Counted from the first letter of the stretch, positions 28,307-38,332 are shown. The stretch is 64,000 nucleotides of DNA from QANA01 sp963665505 (GCA_963665505.1 OY762275.1:1612001-1676000); one strand, 5' to 3'. Translations and numbers: made by a program. The notes: generated from the letters alone by a model not told the origin.

Positions 28307-31300
28307 TCATATGCCGAAGGCCTCGAACAAGGTCAGTTGCGCCTTTTCGGGCAAGCCCGCAAAACAGCCCATCTCGCGCATGGTGTCAACCACATTTTGG
28401 GACAATTTGCATTCCCGCTTGAGTTCCTCCACCGATGAAAACTCCATGGCCTTCGCCTTCTCCTCCAGCAGGTCGGCCGCCTTTTCACCCAACATGGGGA
28501 TCGTGATAAAAGGAACGCGCAAATTGTTCCCCTCCACGACGAATTTCCGTGCCCGGCTCTTTTTGATGTCGGGTTTTAAAAATCCGTACCCCCGCTGCAT
28601 CATCTCCAGCACAATTTCCAGCACGACACCGCTGCTTTTTTCCGTGGCTGTCTTTTTTATACCAAGCGCATCCAACCGGTCCAGCTCTTTTTGTATGCTC
28701 TTTATTCCGCCCAACACAAGCGCCGCATTGAAATCGGCGGCCTTGATCGTAAAGCTGGCCGCATAAAATTCTTTTGGGTAATGTACTTTGAAATACGCAA
28801 TGCGCAAAGACATAACTACATACGCCACCGCATGCGCCTTGGGGAACATATACTGGATCTTCCTGCAGGATTCGATAAACCACTCCGCGACGCCCGCGTC
28901 CCGCATCGCTTTTTCCTGCACGGTCTGCCTTTTTTCTTTTCCCGCCGCCCATTTCCCCCTTCGCACGCTTTCCATGATAAAAAAGGACATCTGGTGCTCT
29001 ACGCCTTTGCGGACAAGATTGAGCATAATATCGTCTCTTGTACAAATAGCGCCCCGCAGCGTGGTTACCCCCGAAAGGATCAGGTCTTCCGCATTCCCTT
29101 TCCAGACGTTCGTCCCATGGGACAAACCGGAAATGCGCACCAATTCGGAGATGGTCTTGGGCATCGTCTGCTTCAGGATGCGCATGGACGGTCTTGTCCC
29201 AAATTCGGGGATCCCCAACGTACCGAACTCTACCCCGCGGATCTGTTCGGGCCGTATATCCAGCGCTTCCGTATGGTTGAATAAAGACATCGTCGCCGGA
29301 TCGTCCAGCGGAATGGACAACGGCGAGACGCCCGTCATATCGGCAAGCATCTTCAGGATCGTCGGGTTATCGTGGCCAAGTATATCCAGCTTAACCAGGA
29401 TATCATGCATGGAGTTAAAATCGAAATGCGTCGTTATCGTATCGACCGCCATTTTGTCCGCCGGTTTTTGTATGGGCGTAAATTCATAGATCTCCCTGTC
29501 TTTGGGCACGATAACCAGACCGCCCGGATGCTGTCCCGTTGTCTTTTTCACACCGCTGATGCCTGCGGCAAGGCGTCCGATCTCGGCCTCGGATACGCTC
29601 ATTTCATGCATCTGCAAATATTTACGCACGATCCCTTTCGCACTGTTTTCCTTGATCGCGCTGATCGTTCCGGCACGGTAAACATATTGTGCGCCGAACA
29701 GTTCTTCGATATATTTGTTCGCGGTCGTGCGGTATTCTCCCGAAAAGTTCAGATCGATGTCGGGAACCTTTTCGGCATGCAGTCCCAGAAAAACCTCAAA
29801 CGGGATATCATATCCGTCCCGCACATAAGCGGCGCCACAGACAGGGCAAATGGCTGGGGGCATATCGGCCCCACAGTCGTACTTTTCCTTATCTATATCA
29901 AAATCCGAATGTTTACAGACAGGGCACCGGTAATGCGGCGGAAGGGGGTTCACTTCCGTGATGTCCATGGCAAATGCCGCCAGCGATGAGCCGACGGAAC
30001 CCCTTGATCCTACCAAATATCCATCGTTCATGGATTTATTGACCAGTTTCATAGCGATCCAGTACAGCACCGCGTATCCGTTCCGGATGATGGAATCCAG
30101 CTCCTTGAACAGACGGGCTTCTATATGGGCAGGCAAAGGATCGCCGTATAAAGCATGCATTTTCTTGTTGGCCGCTTCGCGTATCTCCGTATCGGCGTTT
30201 TCGATCGTCGGCATTGCCGTCTCGCCGGGAAAAAGGTTGATGTCTTCTATGCTGTCCGCGACTTTCTGCGTGTTTTCCACCACGACTTCCCTTGCCGCCT
30301 CTTCACCCAGATAAGAAAACTCTTCCAGCATTTCGCCGGTCGTTTTCAAATACAAGGGGGCCTGCTCGTCCGCGTCTTTGAAACCGGCGGTCTCCATCAA
30401 AATCTGCCGATAGTAAACATCATGTTCATCCAAAAAGTGGACGTCTCCCGTGGCAACTACCGGTTTGCCCAGTTTCTTGCCCAATGCATAGATCTTCCGG
30501 TTGATCTCGCTCAGTTTTTCCCGGTCGGGAACCGCGTCTTCCCTGACCAAAAAAGCATTGTTCCCATGCGGCTGTATTTCCAGATAGTCGTAAAAACCAG
30601 CGATTTCTTCCAGCTTGTCGTCCTGGGCGCCGCTTAAAACGGCGCGGTAAAGTTCTCCCTGCTCGCAGGCCGAACCGAACAGCAGCCCTTTTCGATACCG
30701 CAGCAACTCGTTCTTGGGGATACGCGGGCGTCGATGGAAATATCGGATATGGCTGAGCGAGATCAATCTGTATAGGTTCACCAGCCCTTCCTTATTTTTA
30801 CACAGAATAGTCATATGATACGGACGCGGCACGCTCTTTACAAGGACTTCCATATCCGCAAGCGTATTGAATTCAGAGAACTTCGTAAACCCCTGGGCAG
30901 CCAGCTCCCTCACCATGCAGTAAAAGACCTGTGCGGTGCATTCCGCATCGTTCACAGCCCGATGATGCTGCAACGGGATATTATAATGGGCCGCCAGTTT
31001 GTCCAAACTCTTGGATTTAAGTTCTTTCAAGTGCACGCGCGCCAAAAGCAGCGTATCCAGTACGTCGCTCTTGATTTCCCTGCCCATCCGTTTGGACTTT
31101 GAAAAAACAAAAGAAGTGTCGAACGCCGCATTATGCGCGATCAGGCAGGTATCCTTTGCAAAACGCCAAAAATCTTCTATCACCGTTTCGATGGCGGGGG
31201 CATTGCGCAGCATATCTTCCGTGATCCCGGTAAGACGGGTGATTTCATAGGGAAGGCCCATCTTTGGCCACGCAAAAGACTGAAATTTTTCCAGTACCTT

Positions 31301-32647
31301 TCCGTTTTTCACGCGGACCGCGCCTATTTCGATGATCTCGCTCAAGTCGCAGGAAAGACCTGTCGTCTCCACATCGAATACAATGAATTCCTCATCAAAA
31401 AAATGCTCTTTACCCGCATAGATCTGTTTGGGGACATCCACTACATAGGCTTCCACGCCAAACAGGATTTTTATATTCCCGATTTCCCTGGCCGCAGTCG
31501 CGGCTTCGGGGAAGGCCTGCACAACACCATGGTCCGTAATGGCAATGGCTTTATGCCCCCACTTTGCCGCGCGCGCTATATACTTGGCCGCACTGGTCAT
31601 ACCGTCCTGCGCGCTCATATTCGTATGCAGATGGAGTTCCACACGCTTTTCTTCGGCGGTATCCATCCGCTCGGACTTGGGTATCGGCACAATACTTTTG
31701 ATATTTATGACATATTCTTTATTAAACGTATTATACAGATATCTTCCCTCTACGCGTACGCAATCGCCTTGCCTTAACGGCAACTGTGCCTGCGCCGTCC
31801 CTTTATAGAATTTGCGGCAATAGACCGAGGAAGTATAATCGGTTAAAATAAGGGTAAAAATAGTGTTCTTGCCGTCTCTTGTCCTGACCGAGTCCACGGA
31901 CAATACTTCTCCTTCAACGACGGCTTCCTTTTCCGGCAGCAGTTCGGCGATCTTTGTCACCGCACCTGTTCCATTCTCCCGGCGTCTGCTTGCCGGTCTT
32001 GCCTTTTTGGCCGGTACCGCCCTTTCTATTTGCGCCGGTACCGGCGGTGCAGGCGCGTTCTTTTTCACGTGCGCATCGAATAATTCGGAGATCTCCGGCA
32101 ATACATCCCGTTTGATTTCTTCTGTTTCTGCAGAAGAAAATGCCTGGACTTTCATATCCAAAGCATACGTTTGCTTCAGAAAATGCTCGATTTTCTTGTC
32201 TAAAGACATTTGTTTGGCGATTTTCGGGGCAAGCGCATGTCCGAACACGATGCGGAGAGCGTTGCCTTCCACGGCGATCTTGGATTGGCGCACAAAAGGA
32301 ACCAGCGCCGGTTCTTCCACCACCATATATTTTTTCAGCATCCGCTGCAGGGCAGCTTTGTCTTCTAAAAGCAACCGGCCGGGTTGGCGTATGACGATCG
32401 TATAATTTTCCAGCCCGGGGAGCTTTTCCCTGAAGGCTTCTCTGATATGCAGCGTATCTTCTACCGTGACCAGTATGTCCGCATATAAAAAAACGATATA
32501 GGTATTCTGGCTGCGGCTGTAGGCTACACGCTCAAATACTATATCCTTCTCATTTCCCCGTACGGAAAGGATAGCTGCCACCCTTTCTCTTATCCCCGTA
32601 TAATCGATAGGTGCCTGTCCGCCGTATACTTCCATGCTCTCGCTCAC
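28307..32647 (-). CDS. polC: DNA polymerase III alpha subunit, PolC type
   Basis: PolC is the replicative polymerase of Bacillota. Its 1446 residues show an N-terminal domain, an OB fold (about 240-330), a PHP domain (VELHLHTNMSAQDG near 340) interrupted by the 3'-5' proofreading exonuclease (FDVETTGLS near 425), a zinc-binding pair (CPVC twice) and the catalytic palm motif PDIDLNFSGEYR. The start is GTG at 32647 behind GGGGG. It is the last gene of the frr-uppS-cdsA-dxr-rseP-ispG run, its normal place. Confidence 0.98.
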   Translation of the reverse strand: MSESMEVYGGQAPIDYTGIRERVAAILSVRGNEKDIVFERVAYSRSQNTYIVFLYADILVTVEDTLHIREAFREKLPGLENYTIVIRQPGRLLLEDKAALQRMLKKYMVVEEPALVPFVRQSKIAVEGNALRIVFGHALAPKIAKQMSLDKKIEHFLKQTYALDMKVQAFSSAETEEIKRDVLPEISELFDAHVKKNAPAPPVPAQIERAVPAKKARPASRRRENGTGAVTKIAELLPEKEAVVEGEVLSVDSVRTRDGKNTIFTLILTDYTSSVYCRKFYKGTAQAQLPLRQGDCVRVEGRYLYNTFNKEYVINIKSIVPIPKSERMDTAEEKRVELHLHTNMSAQDGMTSAAKYIARAAKWGHKAIAITDHGVVQAFPEAATAAREIGNIKILFGVEAYVVDVPKQIYAGKEHFFDEEFIVFDVETTGLSCDLSEIIEIGAVRVKNGKVLEKFQSFAWPKMGLPYEITRLTGITEDMLRNAPAIETVIEDFWRFAKDTCLIAHNAAFDTSFVFSKSKRMGREIKSDVLDTLLLARVHLKELKSKSLDKLAAHYNIPLQHHRAVNDAECTAQVFYCMVRELAAQGFTKFSEFNTLADMEVLVKSVPRPYHMTILCKNKEGLVNLYRLISLSHIRYFHRRPRIPKNELLRYRKGLLFGSACEQGELYRAVLSGAQDDKLEEIAGFYDYLEIQPHGNNAFLVREDAVPDREKLSEINRKIYALGKKLGKPVVATGDVHFLDEHDVYYRQILMETAGFKDADEQAPLYLKTTGEMLEEFSYLGEEAAREVVVENTQKVADSIEDINLFPGETAMPTIENADTEIREAANKKMHALYGDPLPAHIEARLFKELDSIIRNGYAVLYWIAMKLVNKSMNDGYLVGSRGSVGSSLAAFAMDITEVNPLPPHYRCPVCKHSDFDIDKEKYDCGADMPPAICPVCGAAYVRDGYDIPFEVFLGLHAEKVPDIDLNFSGEYRTTANKYIEELFGAQYVYRAGTISAIKENSAKGIVRKYLQMHEMSVSEAEIGRLAAGISGVKKTTGQHPGGLVIVPKDREIYEFTPIQKPADKMAVDTITTHFDFNSMHDILVKLDILGHDNPTILKMLADMTGVSPLSIPLDDPATMSLFNHTEALDIRPEQIRGVEFGTLGIPEFGTRPSMRILKQTMPKTISELVRISGLSHGTNVWKGNAEDLILSGVTTLRGAICTRDDIMLNLVRKGVEHQMSFFIMESVRRGKWAAGKEKRQTVQEKAMRDAGVAEWFIESCRKIQYMFPKAHAVAYVVMSLRIAYFKVHYPKEFYAASFTIKAADFNAALVLGGIKSIQKELDRLDALGIKKTATEKSSGVVLEIVLEMMQRGYGFLKPDIKKSRARKFVVEGNNLRVPFITIPMLGEKAADLLEEKAKAMEFSSVEELKRECKLSQNVVDTMREMGCFAGLPEKAQLTLFEAFGI

Positions 32648-32662
32648 ATTTTCCCCCGATGT

Positions 32663-33694
32663 TCAATCCATTTCGTGTAGCTGTTTTTTCAGTTCTTCCA
32701 AGAGATTGTCTTCGCTTACCCTGGCGACGGGCACCCCTTTTTTGAAAACAACGCCCGAACCGTTCCCGCCCGCTATGCCGATATCTGCATCCCGCGCTTC
32801 TCCCGGACCATTCACGACACAACCCATGACGGCGATCTTGATGGGTTTATCCATTCCCTTGGTCATTTCGACCACCTTATTATAAAGGCCGATCAGGTCT
32901 ATCCGCGTACGGCCGCAGGTCGGACAGGCGATGATTTCGGGCGCAAACCTCCTGACGCCGGCATATTGGAGGATTTCTTTGGCCACTCCTACTTCCAGCA
33001 CCGGGTCTCCCGTAATGGAAACGCGCAGCGTATCCCCGATCCCATCCAGCAACAGCGCCCCGATCCCTATGGACGATTTGATAACGGCGCTATGGTACCC
33101 GCCGGCCTCGGTGACGCCAAGGTGCAGCGGATAGTCATTCAGCTTGTCCATTTTCCGGTAAGCCTTTACCGTAGCCGCCACATCCGTCGCCTTCAGTGCA
33201 ATCACGATATCATAGAAACCCTGTTTTTCCAATATCCGGATATTCTCGAGCGCACTTTCCACAAGCGCATCGCTTTTGCTCAAATGCACATACCGTTTAT
33301 TCAGCGACCCCGAATTCGCCCCCACACGTATGGGAACATGGTGGGTTTTGGCCGCATCCGCCACAAATTTGATTTTCTTTTCGTTGCCAATGTTCCCCGG
33401 GTTGATGCGTACTTTGTCCGCGCCGGCTTCGATGGCAGCCACGGCGATTTTATAATCAAAATGCACGTCTGCCACGATGGGCATTTTTGTGAACGTTTTC
33501 AACTGCGTGATTGCTTGCGCACTCTCCACATCGTATGCCGCTACCCGGACGATCTCACATCCGGCTTTTTCCAGATCGCAGATCTGCCTGCCTGTGGCTT
33601 CAATATCTTTCGTATCGGTATTGGTCATGGACTGGATCCATACGGCATGGCCCCCGCCTATGACCCGGTTGCCTATCTTTACTTCTCGCTTCAT
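32663..33694 (-). CDS. ispG: 4-hydroxy-3-methylbut-2-enyl diphosphate synthase (IspG/GcpE)
   Basis: IspG makes HMBPP from MEcPP in the non-mevalonate isoprenoid pathway. The 343-residue protein has the TIM-barrel N-terminus (GGGHAVWIQSMTNTDT) and the C-terminal iron-sulfur domain with three cysteine ligands (ACPTCGRT and GCVVNGPGEA) and the following Glu. It shares the operon with dxr, an earlier step of the same pathway. Confidence 0.97.
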   Translation of the reverse strand: MKREVKIGNRVIGGGHAVWIQSMTNTDTKDIEATGRQICDLEKAGCEIVRVAAYDVESAQAITQLKTFTKMPIVADVHFDYKIAVAAIEAGADKVRINPGNIGNEKKIKFVADAAKTHHVPIRVGANSGSLNKRYVHLSKSDALVESALENIRILEKQGFYDIVIALKATDVAATVKAYRKMDKLNDYPLHLGVTEAGGYHSAVIKSSIGIGALLLDGIGDTLRVSITGDPVLEVGVAKEILQYAGVRRFAPEIIACPTCGRTRIDLIGLYNKVVEMTKGMDKPIKIAVMGCVVNGPGEARDADIGIAGGNGSGVVFKKGVPVARVSEDNLLEELKKQLHEMD

Positions 33695-33705
33695 ATATAC
33701 CCTTC

Positions 33706-34743
33706 TTACGTTATTAGCCGTGCAATATCCTGATATGTCAACAGTCCCATCAGAATAAACAATACGATCAGTCCCACCAGGTTAATATATCCTTCTTTTT
33801 CGCGGGGAAAGGGCTTGCCCCGTAATTTTTCGATCCCAAGGAACACGATGCGTCCTCCATCCAGCGCCGGGAAAGGCAATACGTTCATGATCCCCAGGTT
33901 GATGGAAAGCAGCGCCGCCATACGCAGCGCGACTTCTGGGCCGCTCCGCATGGCCCGCCCCATCAGCGTTATGGTTCCTACAGGCCCGGAAAGATCGGCG
34001 GCCCCTTCGCCCCGGAAGATCAATCCGCCCAAAAATTCCAACATCTGGACAATAATAAGGTACATCCATTTGAAGCTTAACCCAATCGCTTCAAAAAATT
34101 CAAATTTATAACGGGTACTGGTATCGTAAGAGATGCCCATAACCATATTCCCGGTTTCTTCATCCTGCTGCATCGGGATCAGGAATTCCAGATATTCTCC
34201 GTCCCGGTCCACCCCCAGCTTAATGGTGCTGGCAGTCGCAAAATCTTCCGCTGCCATCTCAAATTCCATGCTGAAGTCGATCTGCGCATCGTTCACCATG
34301 ACGATCCTGTCGCCCACTTCAAGACCCACCTCATAGGCGGGCATTCCTTCCTGTACGGAATGGATCGTCGGGACATAGTCTCCGAATGCCGTCAGCACGA
34401 TCACCGTAAGCAGCAGCGCAAACAATATATTCATGAGGGGACCGGCAAGCAACGTCAAAAAGCGCTGCCATATAGGTCTGTTGTTGAAGGCCCGCGGCTC
34501 ATAGGCCGTGTCAACTTCTTCATCTTCCCCGTAGAATTGGACATACCCGCCGAGAGGCAGGGCACGGATGGAGTAGCGGATCCCTTTCTTTATTTTACTG
34601 AAAAATTTAGGCCCGAATCCTATGGAGAATTCATTGATGCGTATGCCGCATGCCCGCCCCACAAAAAAATGCCCGGCCTCGTGCGCCACCACCAAAACCG
34701 TCAATATTAAAAGGCCCAATAATACCGTCAGAACAGTACTCAA
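33706..34743 (-). CDS. rseP: RseP-family site-2 zinc metalloprotease
   Basis: An intramembrane M50 protease of 345 residues with HEAGHFFVGR in TM1, one PDZ domain (about 115-200) and the C-terminal LPFPALDGGRI motif. In Bacillota this protein (RasP) cleaves anti-sigma factors and leftover signal peptides. The start is a TTG behind AGGAGG; the nearer ATG is out of frame. The 99-base gap before it carries a perfect Spo0A box and a -10-like TATTAT, so it may have extra developmental control. Confidence 0.94.
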   Translation of the reverse strand: MSTVLTVLLGLLILTVLVVAHEAGHFFVGRACGIRINEFSIGFGPKFFSKIKKGIRYSIRALPLGGYVQFYGEDEEVDTAYEPRAFNNRPIWQRFLTLLAGPLMNILFALLLTVIVLTAFGDYVPTIHSVQEGMPAYEVGLEVGDRIVMVNDAQIDFSMEFEMAAEDFATASTIKLGVDRDGEYLEFLIPMQQDEETGNMVMGISYDTSTRYKFEFFEAIGLSFKWMYLIIVQMLEFLGGLIFRGEGAADLSGPVGTITLMGRAMRSGPEVALRMAALLSINLGIMNVLPFPALDGGRIVFLGIEKLRGKPFPREKEGYINLVGLIVLFILMGLLTYQDIARLIT

Positions 34744-34795
34744 GCATACCTCCTGCGCAATAAGCGCAAAAAAAACAAAGTTTTAAAATATAGTT

Positions 34796-34833
34796 ATAAT
34801 ATACTCTCCAGATAAAGAGACTATGTTCGACAA
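34796..34833 (-). promoter_or_regulatory. Candidate Spo0A-controlled promoter in front of rseP
   Basis: On the minus strand a perfect 0A box TTGTCGAA (34826-34833) lies 24 bases before TATTAT (34796-34801), with no good -35 hexamer. The layout resembles Spo0A-activated promoters. The 0A box is short, so a chance match cannot be excluded. Confidence 0.4.
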
Positions 34834-34842
34834 ATAAATTTT

Positions 34843-36009
34843 CTATGAAATATCTTCCTGTCGGATCCCCCGTTTTTCCAGACAATAGGCCCGGATCCGC
34901 GCATCCGTATCGTAGATATCTGAAAAATCGTTCAGCACGGTCCCGGAAAATTTTCCCATCGCATCGTCTATCGTGCGGTGAATATCCCAAAACCCGATGA
35001 TGCCTGCACGGAACATCGCCACCGCCACATCGTTGGCGGCATTAAATACCATTTGCAACGGCGCGCCGCCTTCTATCGCCCGATAGGCCAGCTTCAGGCA
35101 AGGAAATTTTTCATAGTCCGGTTTTTCAAAATGCAGGGCACCCGTTTGGAATATATCCAGTACTCTTGCATTGTTCGGCCGGCGCCTGGGGTAATTTAAC
35201 GCATACGCGATGGGAAGGCGCATATCCGTCGGCCCCAATTGCGCCATCACGGAACCGTCCGCATACCGGACCATCGAATGCACGATACTTTCGGGGTGTA
35301 CGACGACCGTTATCTTGGAAGGATCTATATCAAACATCCAGCGGGTCTCCATGATCTCCAACCCTTTATTGGCCATGGTGGCGCTGTCGATGGATATCTT
35401 GGCGCCCATGGACCAGTTGGGATGTGCTAAGGCGCTTTTCAATGTTGCTCTTTTGATATCCTCTATCTCCCACGAACGGAAAGGGCCACCCGAAGCAGTC
35501 AGCAATATCTCGTGCACTTCTTGTTTGCGATTGCCCTGCAAACATTGGAAAATTGCCGACAGCTCGCTGTCCAGCGGCAGTACGGGCGTGCCTGTCGCAT
35601 CCATCAGATCCCTTGCCAGCCGGCCGCCGTAAACCAACGCCTCTTTGGTCGCGATCGCGATCGGGATCCCGTGTTTTAAACAGTATTCAAAAACAGGCAG
35701 TCCCGCGACGCCGACTACACCCAAGACGACGATATCGGCCCCGTGGCAAAGCTCCAGCAAACCGGCCGGCCCTGCAAACAATTCCGCACCTGCGGGCAGG
35801 CAAACCGCCATTTCCTCCGCTTGGGGCGCGCTGGTCACGGCAAGCAGTGCAGGCGAAAATTCTTCCGCCTGCCGTTTCAAAGCGGCGATATTTGTGTGGC
35901 ACGAAAGCCCGTAAATTTCATATTCGTCTTTAAACTGCGTAAGCACGCTCAGCGTATTTTTGCCGATGGACCCGGTAGAACCGAGAACGGAAATCTTTTT
36001 TCTCTGCAA
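34843..36009 (-). CDS. dxr: 1-deoxy-D-xylulose 5-phosphate reductoisomerase
   Basis: Dxr converts DXP to MEP, the committed step of the non-mevalonate pathway, using NADPH. The 388-residue protein has the N-terminal GSTGSIGKNTL nucleotide fold, the metal/substrate residues in LDSELSAIFQCL, the flexible loop ASGGPFRSW and HPNWSMGAKISIDSATM. The start is TTG at 36009 with AGGAGA upstream; 15 bases separate it from cdsA. Confidence 0.97.
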   Translation of the reverse strand: MQRKKISVLGSTGSIGKNTLSVLTQFKDEYEIYGLSCHTNIAALKRQAEEFSPALLAVTSAPQAEEMAVCLPAGAELFAGPAGLLELCHGADIVVLGVVGVAGLPVFEYCLKHGIPIAIATKEALVYGGRLARDLMDATGTPVLPLDSELSAIFQCLQGNRKQEVHEILLTASGGPFRSWEIEDIKRATLKSALAHPNWSMGAKISIDSATMANKGLEIMETRWMFDIDPSKITVVVHPESIVHSMVRYADGSVMAQLGPTDMRLPIAYALNYPRRRPNNARVLDIFQTGALHFEKPDYEKFPCLKLAYRAIEGGAPLQMVFNAANDVAVAMFRAGIIGFWDIHRTIDDAMGKFSGTVLNDFSDIYDTDARIRAYCLEKRGIRQEDIS

Positions 36010-36024
36010 ACTGATTCTCCTGTA

Positions 36025-36819
36025 TTAACAATAAAATATCCGGAAAAATGCCAGTACCGCGGGCATCACAAAAAGTATGCTGCACATTCTGTCTAAAATC
36101 CCCCCGTGCTCGCCCAATATCGTGCCGTAATCTTTGACGCCATAGTAACGCTTGGTAAGCGACGCGGCCAAATCACCGAACTGAGAAAGCAGGGAAAAAA
36201 CCGCGGCGGCAATGATATATATGTAAAACGGGCAAGTCGTTTCCCCCAGTATCCATACCACGGCCATCGTGCATAAAACTCCGCCGAATAAGCCGCCAAA
36301 GGCACCTTCCACCGTCTTATGCGGGCTGATATGCGGACAGAGTTTTTTCTTCCCGCATAATTTGCCCGTAAAGTAGGCAAAGGTATCGCTGCCGGCAGCC
36401 GAAGCAACGCCTACCGTCAGCAGAAAAAGAGCGGTCCGTTGCTCTTCTATCAAAAGTATCTCATATAAGAACACAAACAACAATTGTGGATACAGCATCG
36501 TGAGCGCGCTGGCCGAGCAACTTTTATAATCATACCGGCCGGATACGATGGCAATGATGAACAATGCCATCAGGCACAGCGCATACAGAAAAAGCATCCC
36601 TTCCAGCCCCCAAAACAACAGCGCAGGTAAAAGCAGGATGCAAAAAAGATACAAAGGCAAATCGATCGTTTTGATCCCGCTTTGTTTTATGGCATGCAGT
36701 ATCTCGTATTCAGAAATCAGTGAAACAAAAACCGCGGCCACCTTCAGATATATTCCCTGTACATAAACCAGCAGAATAAAAACAGCCGCCACGGCGACAC
36801 CTGCGATTATTCTTTTCAA
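36025..36819 (-). CDS. cdsA: Phosphatidate cytidylyltransferase
   Basis: CdsA forms CDP-diacylglycerol from phosphatidate and CTP. It is a 264-residue protein with about eight membrane segments and the C-terminal CDS signature: SPHKTVEGAFGG and then QFGDLAASLTKRYYGVKD with GEHGGILDR. The start is TTG behind GGAGG. Between uppS and dxr, as in most Bacillota. Confidence 0.96.
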   Translation of the reverse strand: MKRIIAGVAVAAVFILLVYVQGIYLKVAAVFVSLISEYEILHAIKQSGIKTIDLPLYLFCILLLPALLFWGLEGMLFLYALCLMALFIIAIVSGRYDYKSCSASALTMLYPQLLFVFLYEILLIEEQRTALFLLTVGVASAAGSDTFAYFTGKLCGKKKLCPHISPHKTVEGAFGGLFGGVLCTMAVVWILGETTCPFYIYIIAAAVFSLLSQFGDLAASLTKRYYGVKDYGTILGEHGGILDRMCSILFVMPAVLAFFRIFYC

Positions 36820-36824
36820 TAAAA

Positions 36825-37538
36825 TCAGCCTCCGTAACGCCTATTCCTTCTGGTAAAATCCTCTATCGCCCGCACGTATTCCTCGGACGAGAAATCCGGC
36901 CAGAGCGTCTTGGTGAAATATAGTTCAGCATAGGCGATCTGATACAATAGAAAATTACTGATCCTCTCTTCTCCGCTTGTCCGGATCACAAAATCGACGT
37001 CCGGCAGCCCGTAGGTAAACAAACGTGCCTCGAACGATTCTTTCCCGGGATCGGAGATCTTCCCGGCAGCATAATCCAGCGCAAGCGCGCGTGCCGCCGC
37101 ACAGATTTCGTCCCTTCCGCCATAATTGATCGCCACATCCAGGCAAAGGCCGGTATTCCGGGCCGTTTTTTCCTCCGCGGCGGTCAACATGCCGCTCAGC
37201 TTGCCGGGGAGCGCTGTGCGATCGCCGATGGATCTGAACCGCACCTTCTGCCGATCCAACTCATCGATCTCGCTCGCCAGGTATTCCACCAACAGAGACA
37301 TCAATACCCTTACTTCCTCCTGGGAGCGCTTCCAGTTCTCAGTCGAAAACGCATATAAGGTGAGCACTTCAATGCCCATATCGGCGCTTGTCCGGACGAT
37401 TTCCTTTACCCGCTCCACGCCTTTCCTGTGCCCGAATGAGCGCGGTCTGTTTCTGGCTTTGGCCCACCGGCCGTTTCCGTCCATGATGATCGCAACATGC
37501 CGGGGCAAATATGATTTGTCTATGCCTACCCTATCCAT
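36825..37538 (-). CDS. uppS: Undecaprenyl diphosphate synthase
   Basis: A cis-prenyltransferase of 237 residues that makes the C55 lipid carrier for cell wall synthesis. It shows HVAIIMDGNGRWAKAR with the catalytic Asp, SFGHRKGVE, LYAFSTENWKR, and the C-terminal DFVIRTSGEERISNFLLYQIAYAE. It links the isoprenoid genes of this run (dxr, ispG) with envelope growth. Confidence 0.97.
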   Translation of the reverse strand: MDRVGIDKSYLPRHVAIIMDGNGRWAKARNRPRSFGHRKGVERVKEIVRTSADMGIEVLTLYAFSTENWKRSQEEVRVLMSLLVEYLASEIDELDRQKVRFRSIGDRTALPGKLSGMLTAAEEKTARNTGLCLDVAINYGGRDEICAAARALALDYAAGKISDPGKESFEARLFTYGLPDVDFVIRTSGEERISNFLLYQIAYAELYFTKTLWPDFSSEEYVRAIEDFTRRNRRYGG

Positions 37539-37559
37539 CCATACCTCGTTACCCGGTTT

Positions 37560-37769
37560 TCACACCATTTTATCTACATCCGTACAAAATACGCCGGCGA
37601 CCACCTCGGCTACGCCGGGTTTTTGCAGTGTGCACCGCAGGATGCGCCAGTCATCCGCACCGGGAATATCCCGTTTGGAGACATATCTTACAACGGCCGG
37701 TGTGATCCCTCTTTTTTTTAAAATCGCTTCCCCTTCGGAAAGGGGAAGCCCCAACAAATCTTCAAACAT
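37560..37769 (-). CDS. Small protein of unknown function between frr and uppS
   Basis: A 69-residue protein I do not recognise. The ATG at 37769 shares its A with the frr stop (TGATG), and a GGA stretch in the end of frr can serve as its ribosome binding site, so it looks genuinely translated. The order is a short helix (SEGEAILKKRG) followed by strands (PAVVRYVSK, WRILRCTLQ, AEVVAGVF). The pattern G-x-x-L-x-E-x-E-x-x-L-x-x-x-G resembles half of a PASTA domain, but this is a weak impression. No signal peptide or membrane segment. Confidence 0.75.
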   Translation of the reverse strand: MFEDLLGLPLSEGEAILKKRGITPAVVRYVSKRDIPGADDWRILRCTLQKPGVAEVVAGVFCTDVDKMV

Positions 37770-38332
37770 CAAAATTCCAGTATTTCTTTTTCCTTCTCCG
37801 TAAATGCTTCCTCTATTTTTTTATTATATGTATCGGTCGTATTTTGCAGGTCTTTTTCGAATACTTTCATATCGTCTTCGGTGATGGCGCTTTCCTTTTT
37901 ATCTTTTCGCAGAATCTCCAGCGCATCTCTTCTGATGTTCCGCACCGCTATTTTCGCGTCTTCCATCTTCTTTTTTGCCTGCTTGACCAGTTCGGCCCTG
38001 CGTTCGGCTGTAGGCTCCGGGAAAACCAGGCGGATCACTTTCCCATCGTTCATTGGGTTTATCCCAAGGTCGGACGCCATGATGGCTTTTTCCACACTTT
38101 TCAGCAGACCGGCATCCCAAAGGGATATCGTCAGCATCCTGGGTTCGGGGGAGGATATATTTGCCACTTGGGGTATCGGCGTCATCACACCATAGTAACT
38201 GACTTTAATCCTGTTTAAAAGCTGCGGATTTGCCCGTCCTGCCCGTATCGTAACAAATTCATTTTCTAATGCACCGATCGCCTTTTTCATCCTCGCTTCC
38301 GCTTCTTGGATCGCTTCATGTTTTATACTCAT
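37769..38332 (-). CDS. frr: Ribosome recycling factor
   Basis: RRF splits the post-termination ribosome together with EF-G. The 187-residue protein has the three-helix bundle and the signature blocks TIRAGRANPQLLNRIKVSYYG, GLNP-like region LGINPMNDGKVIRL, and PEPTAERRAELVK. I take the ATG at 38332, which has GGGAGGT six bases upstream; the frame is open five codons further. Own promoter at 38384-38412. Confidence 0.97.
   Translation of the reverse strand: MSIKHEAIQEAEARMKKAIGALENEFVTIRAGRANPQLLNRIKVSYYGVMTPIPQVANISSPEPRMLTISLWDAGLLKSVEKAIMASDLGINPMNDGKVIRLVFPEPTAERRAELVKQAKKKMEDAKIAVRNIRRDALEILRKDKKESAITEDDMKVFEKDLQNTTDTYNKKIEEAFTEKEKEILEF

Noticed and set aside
28287..28330. Terminator after polC
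   Set aside because: Only a 5-bp stem with a large loop and an interrupted T-stretch; too weak to list.
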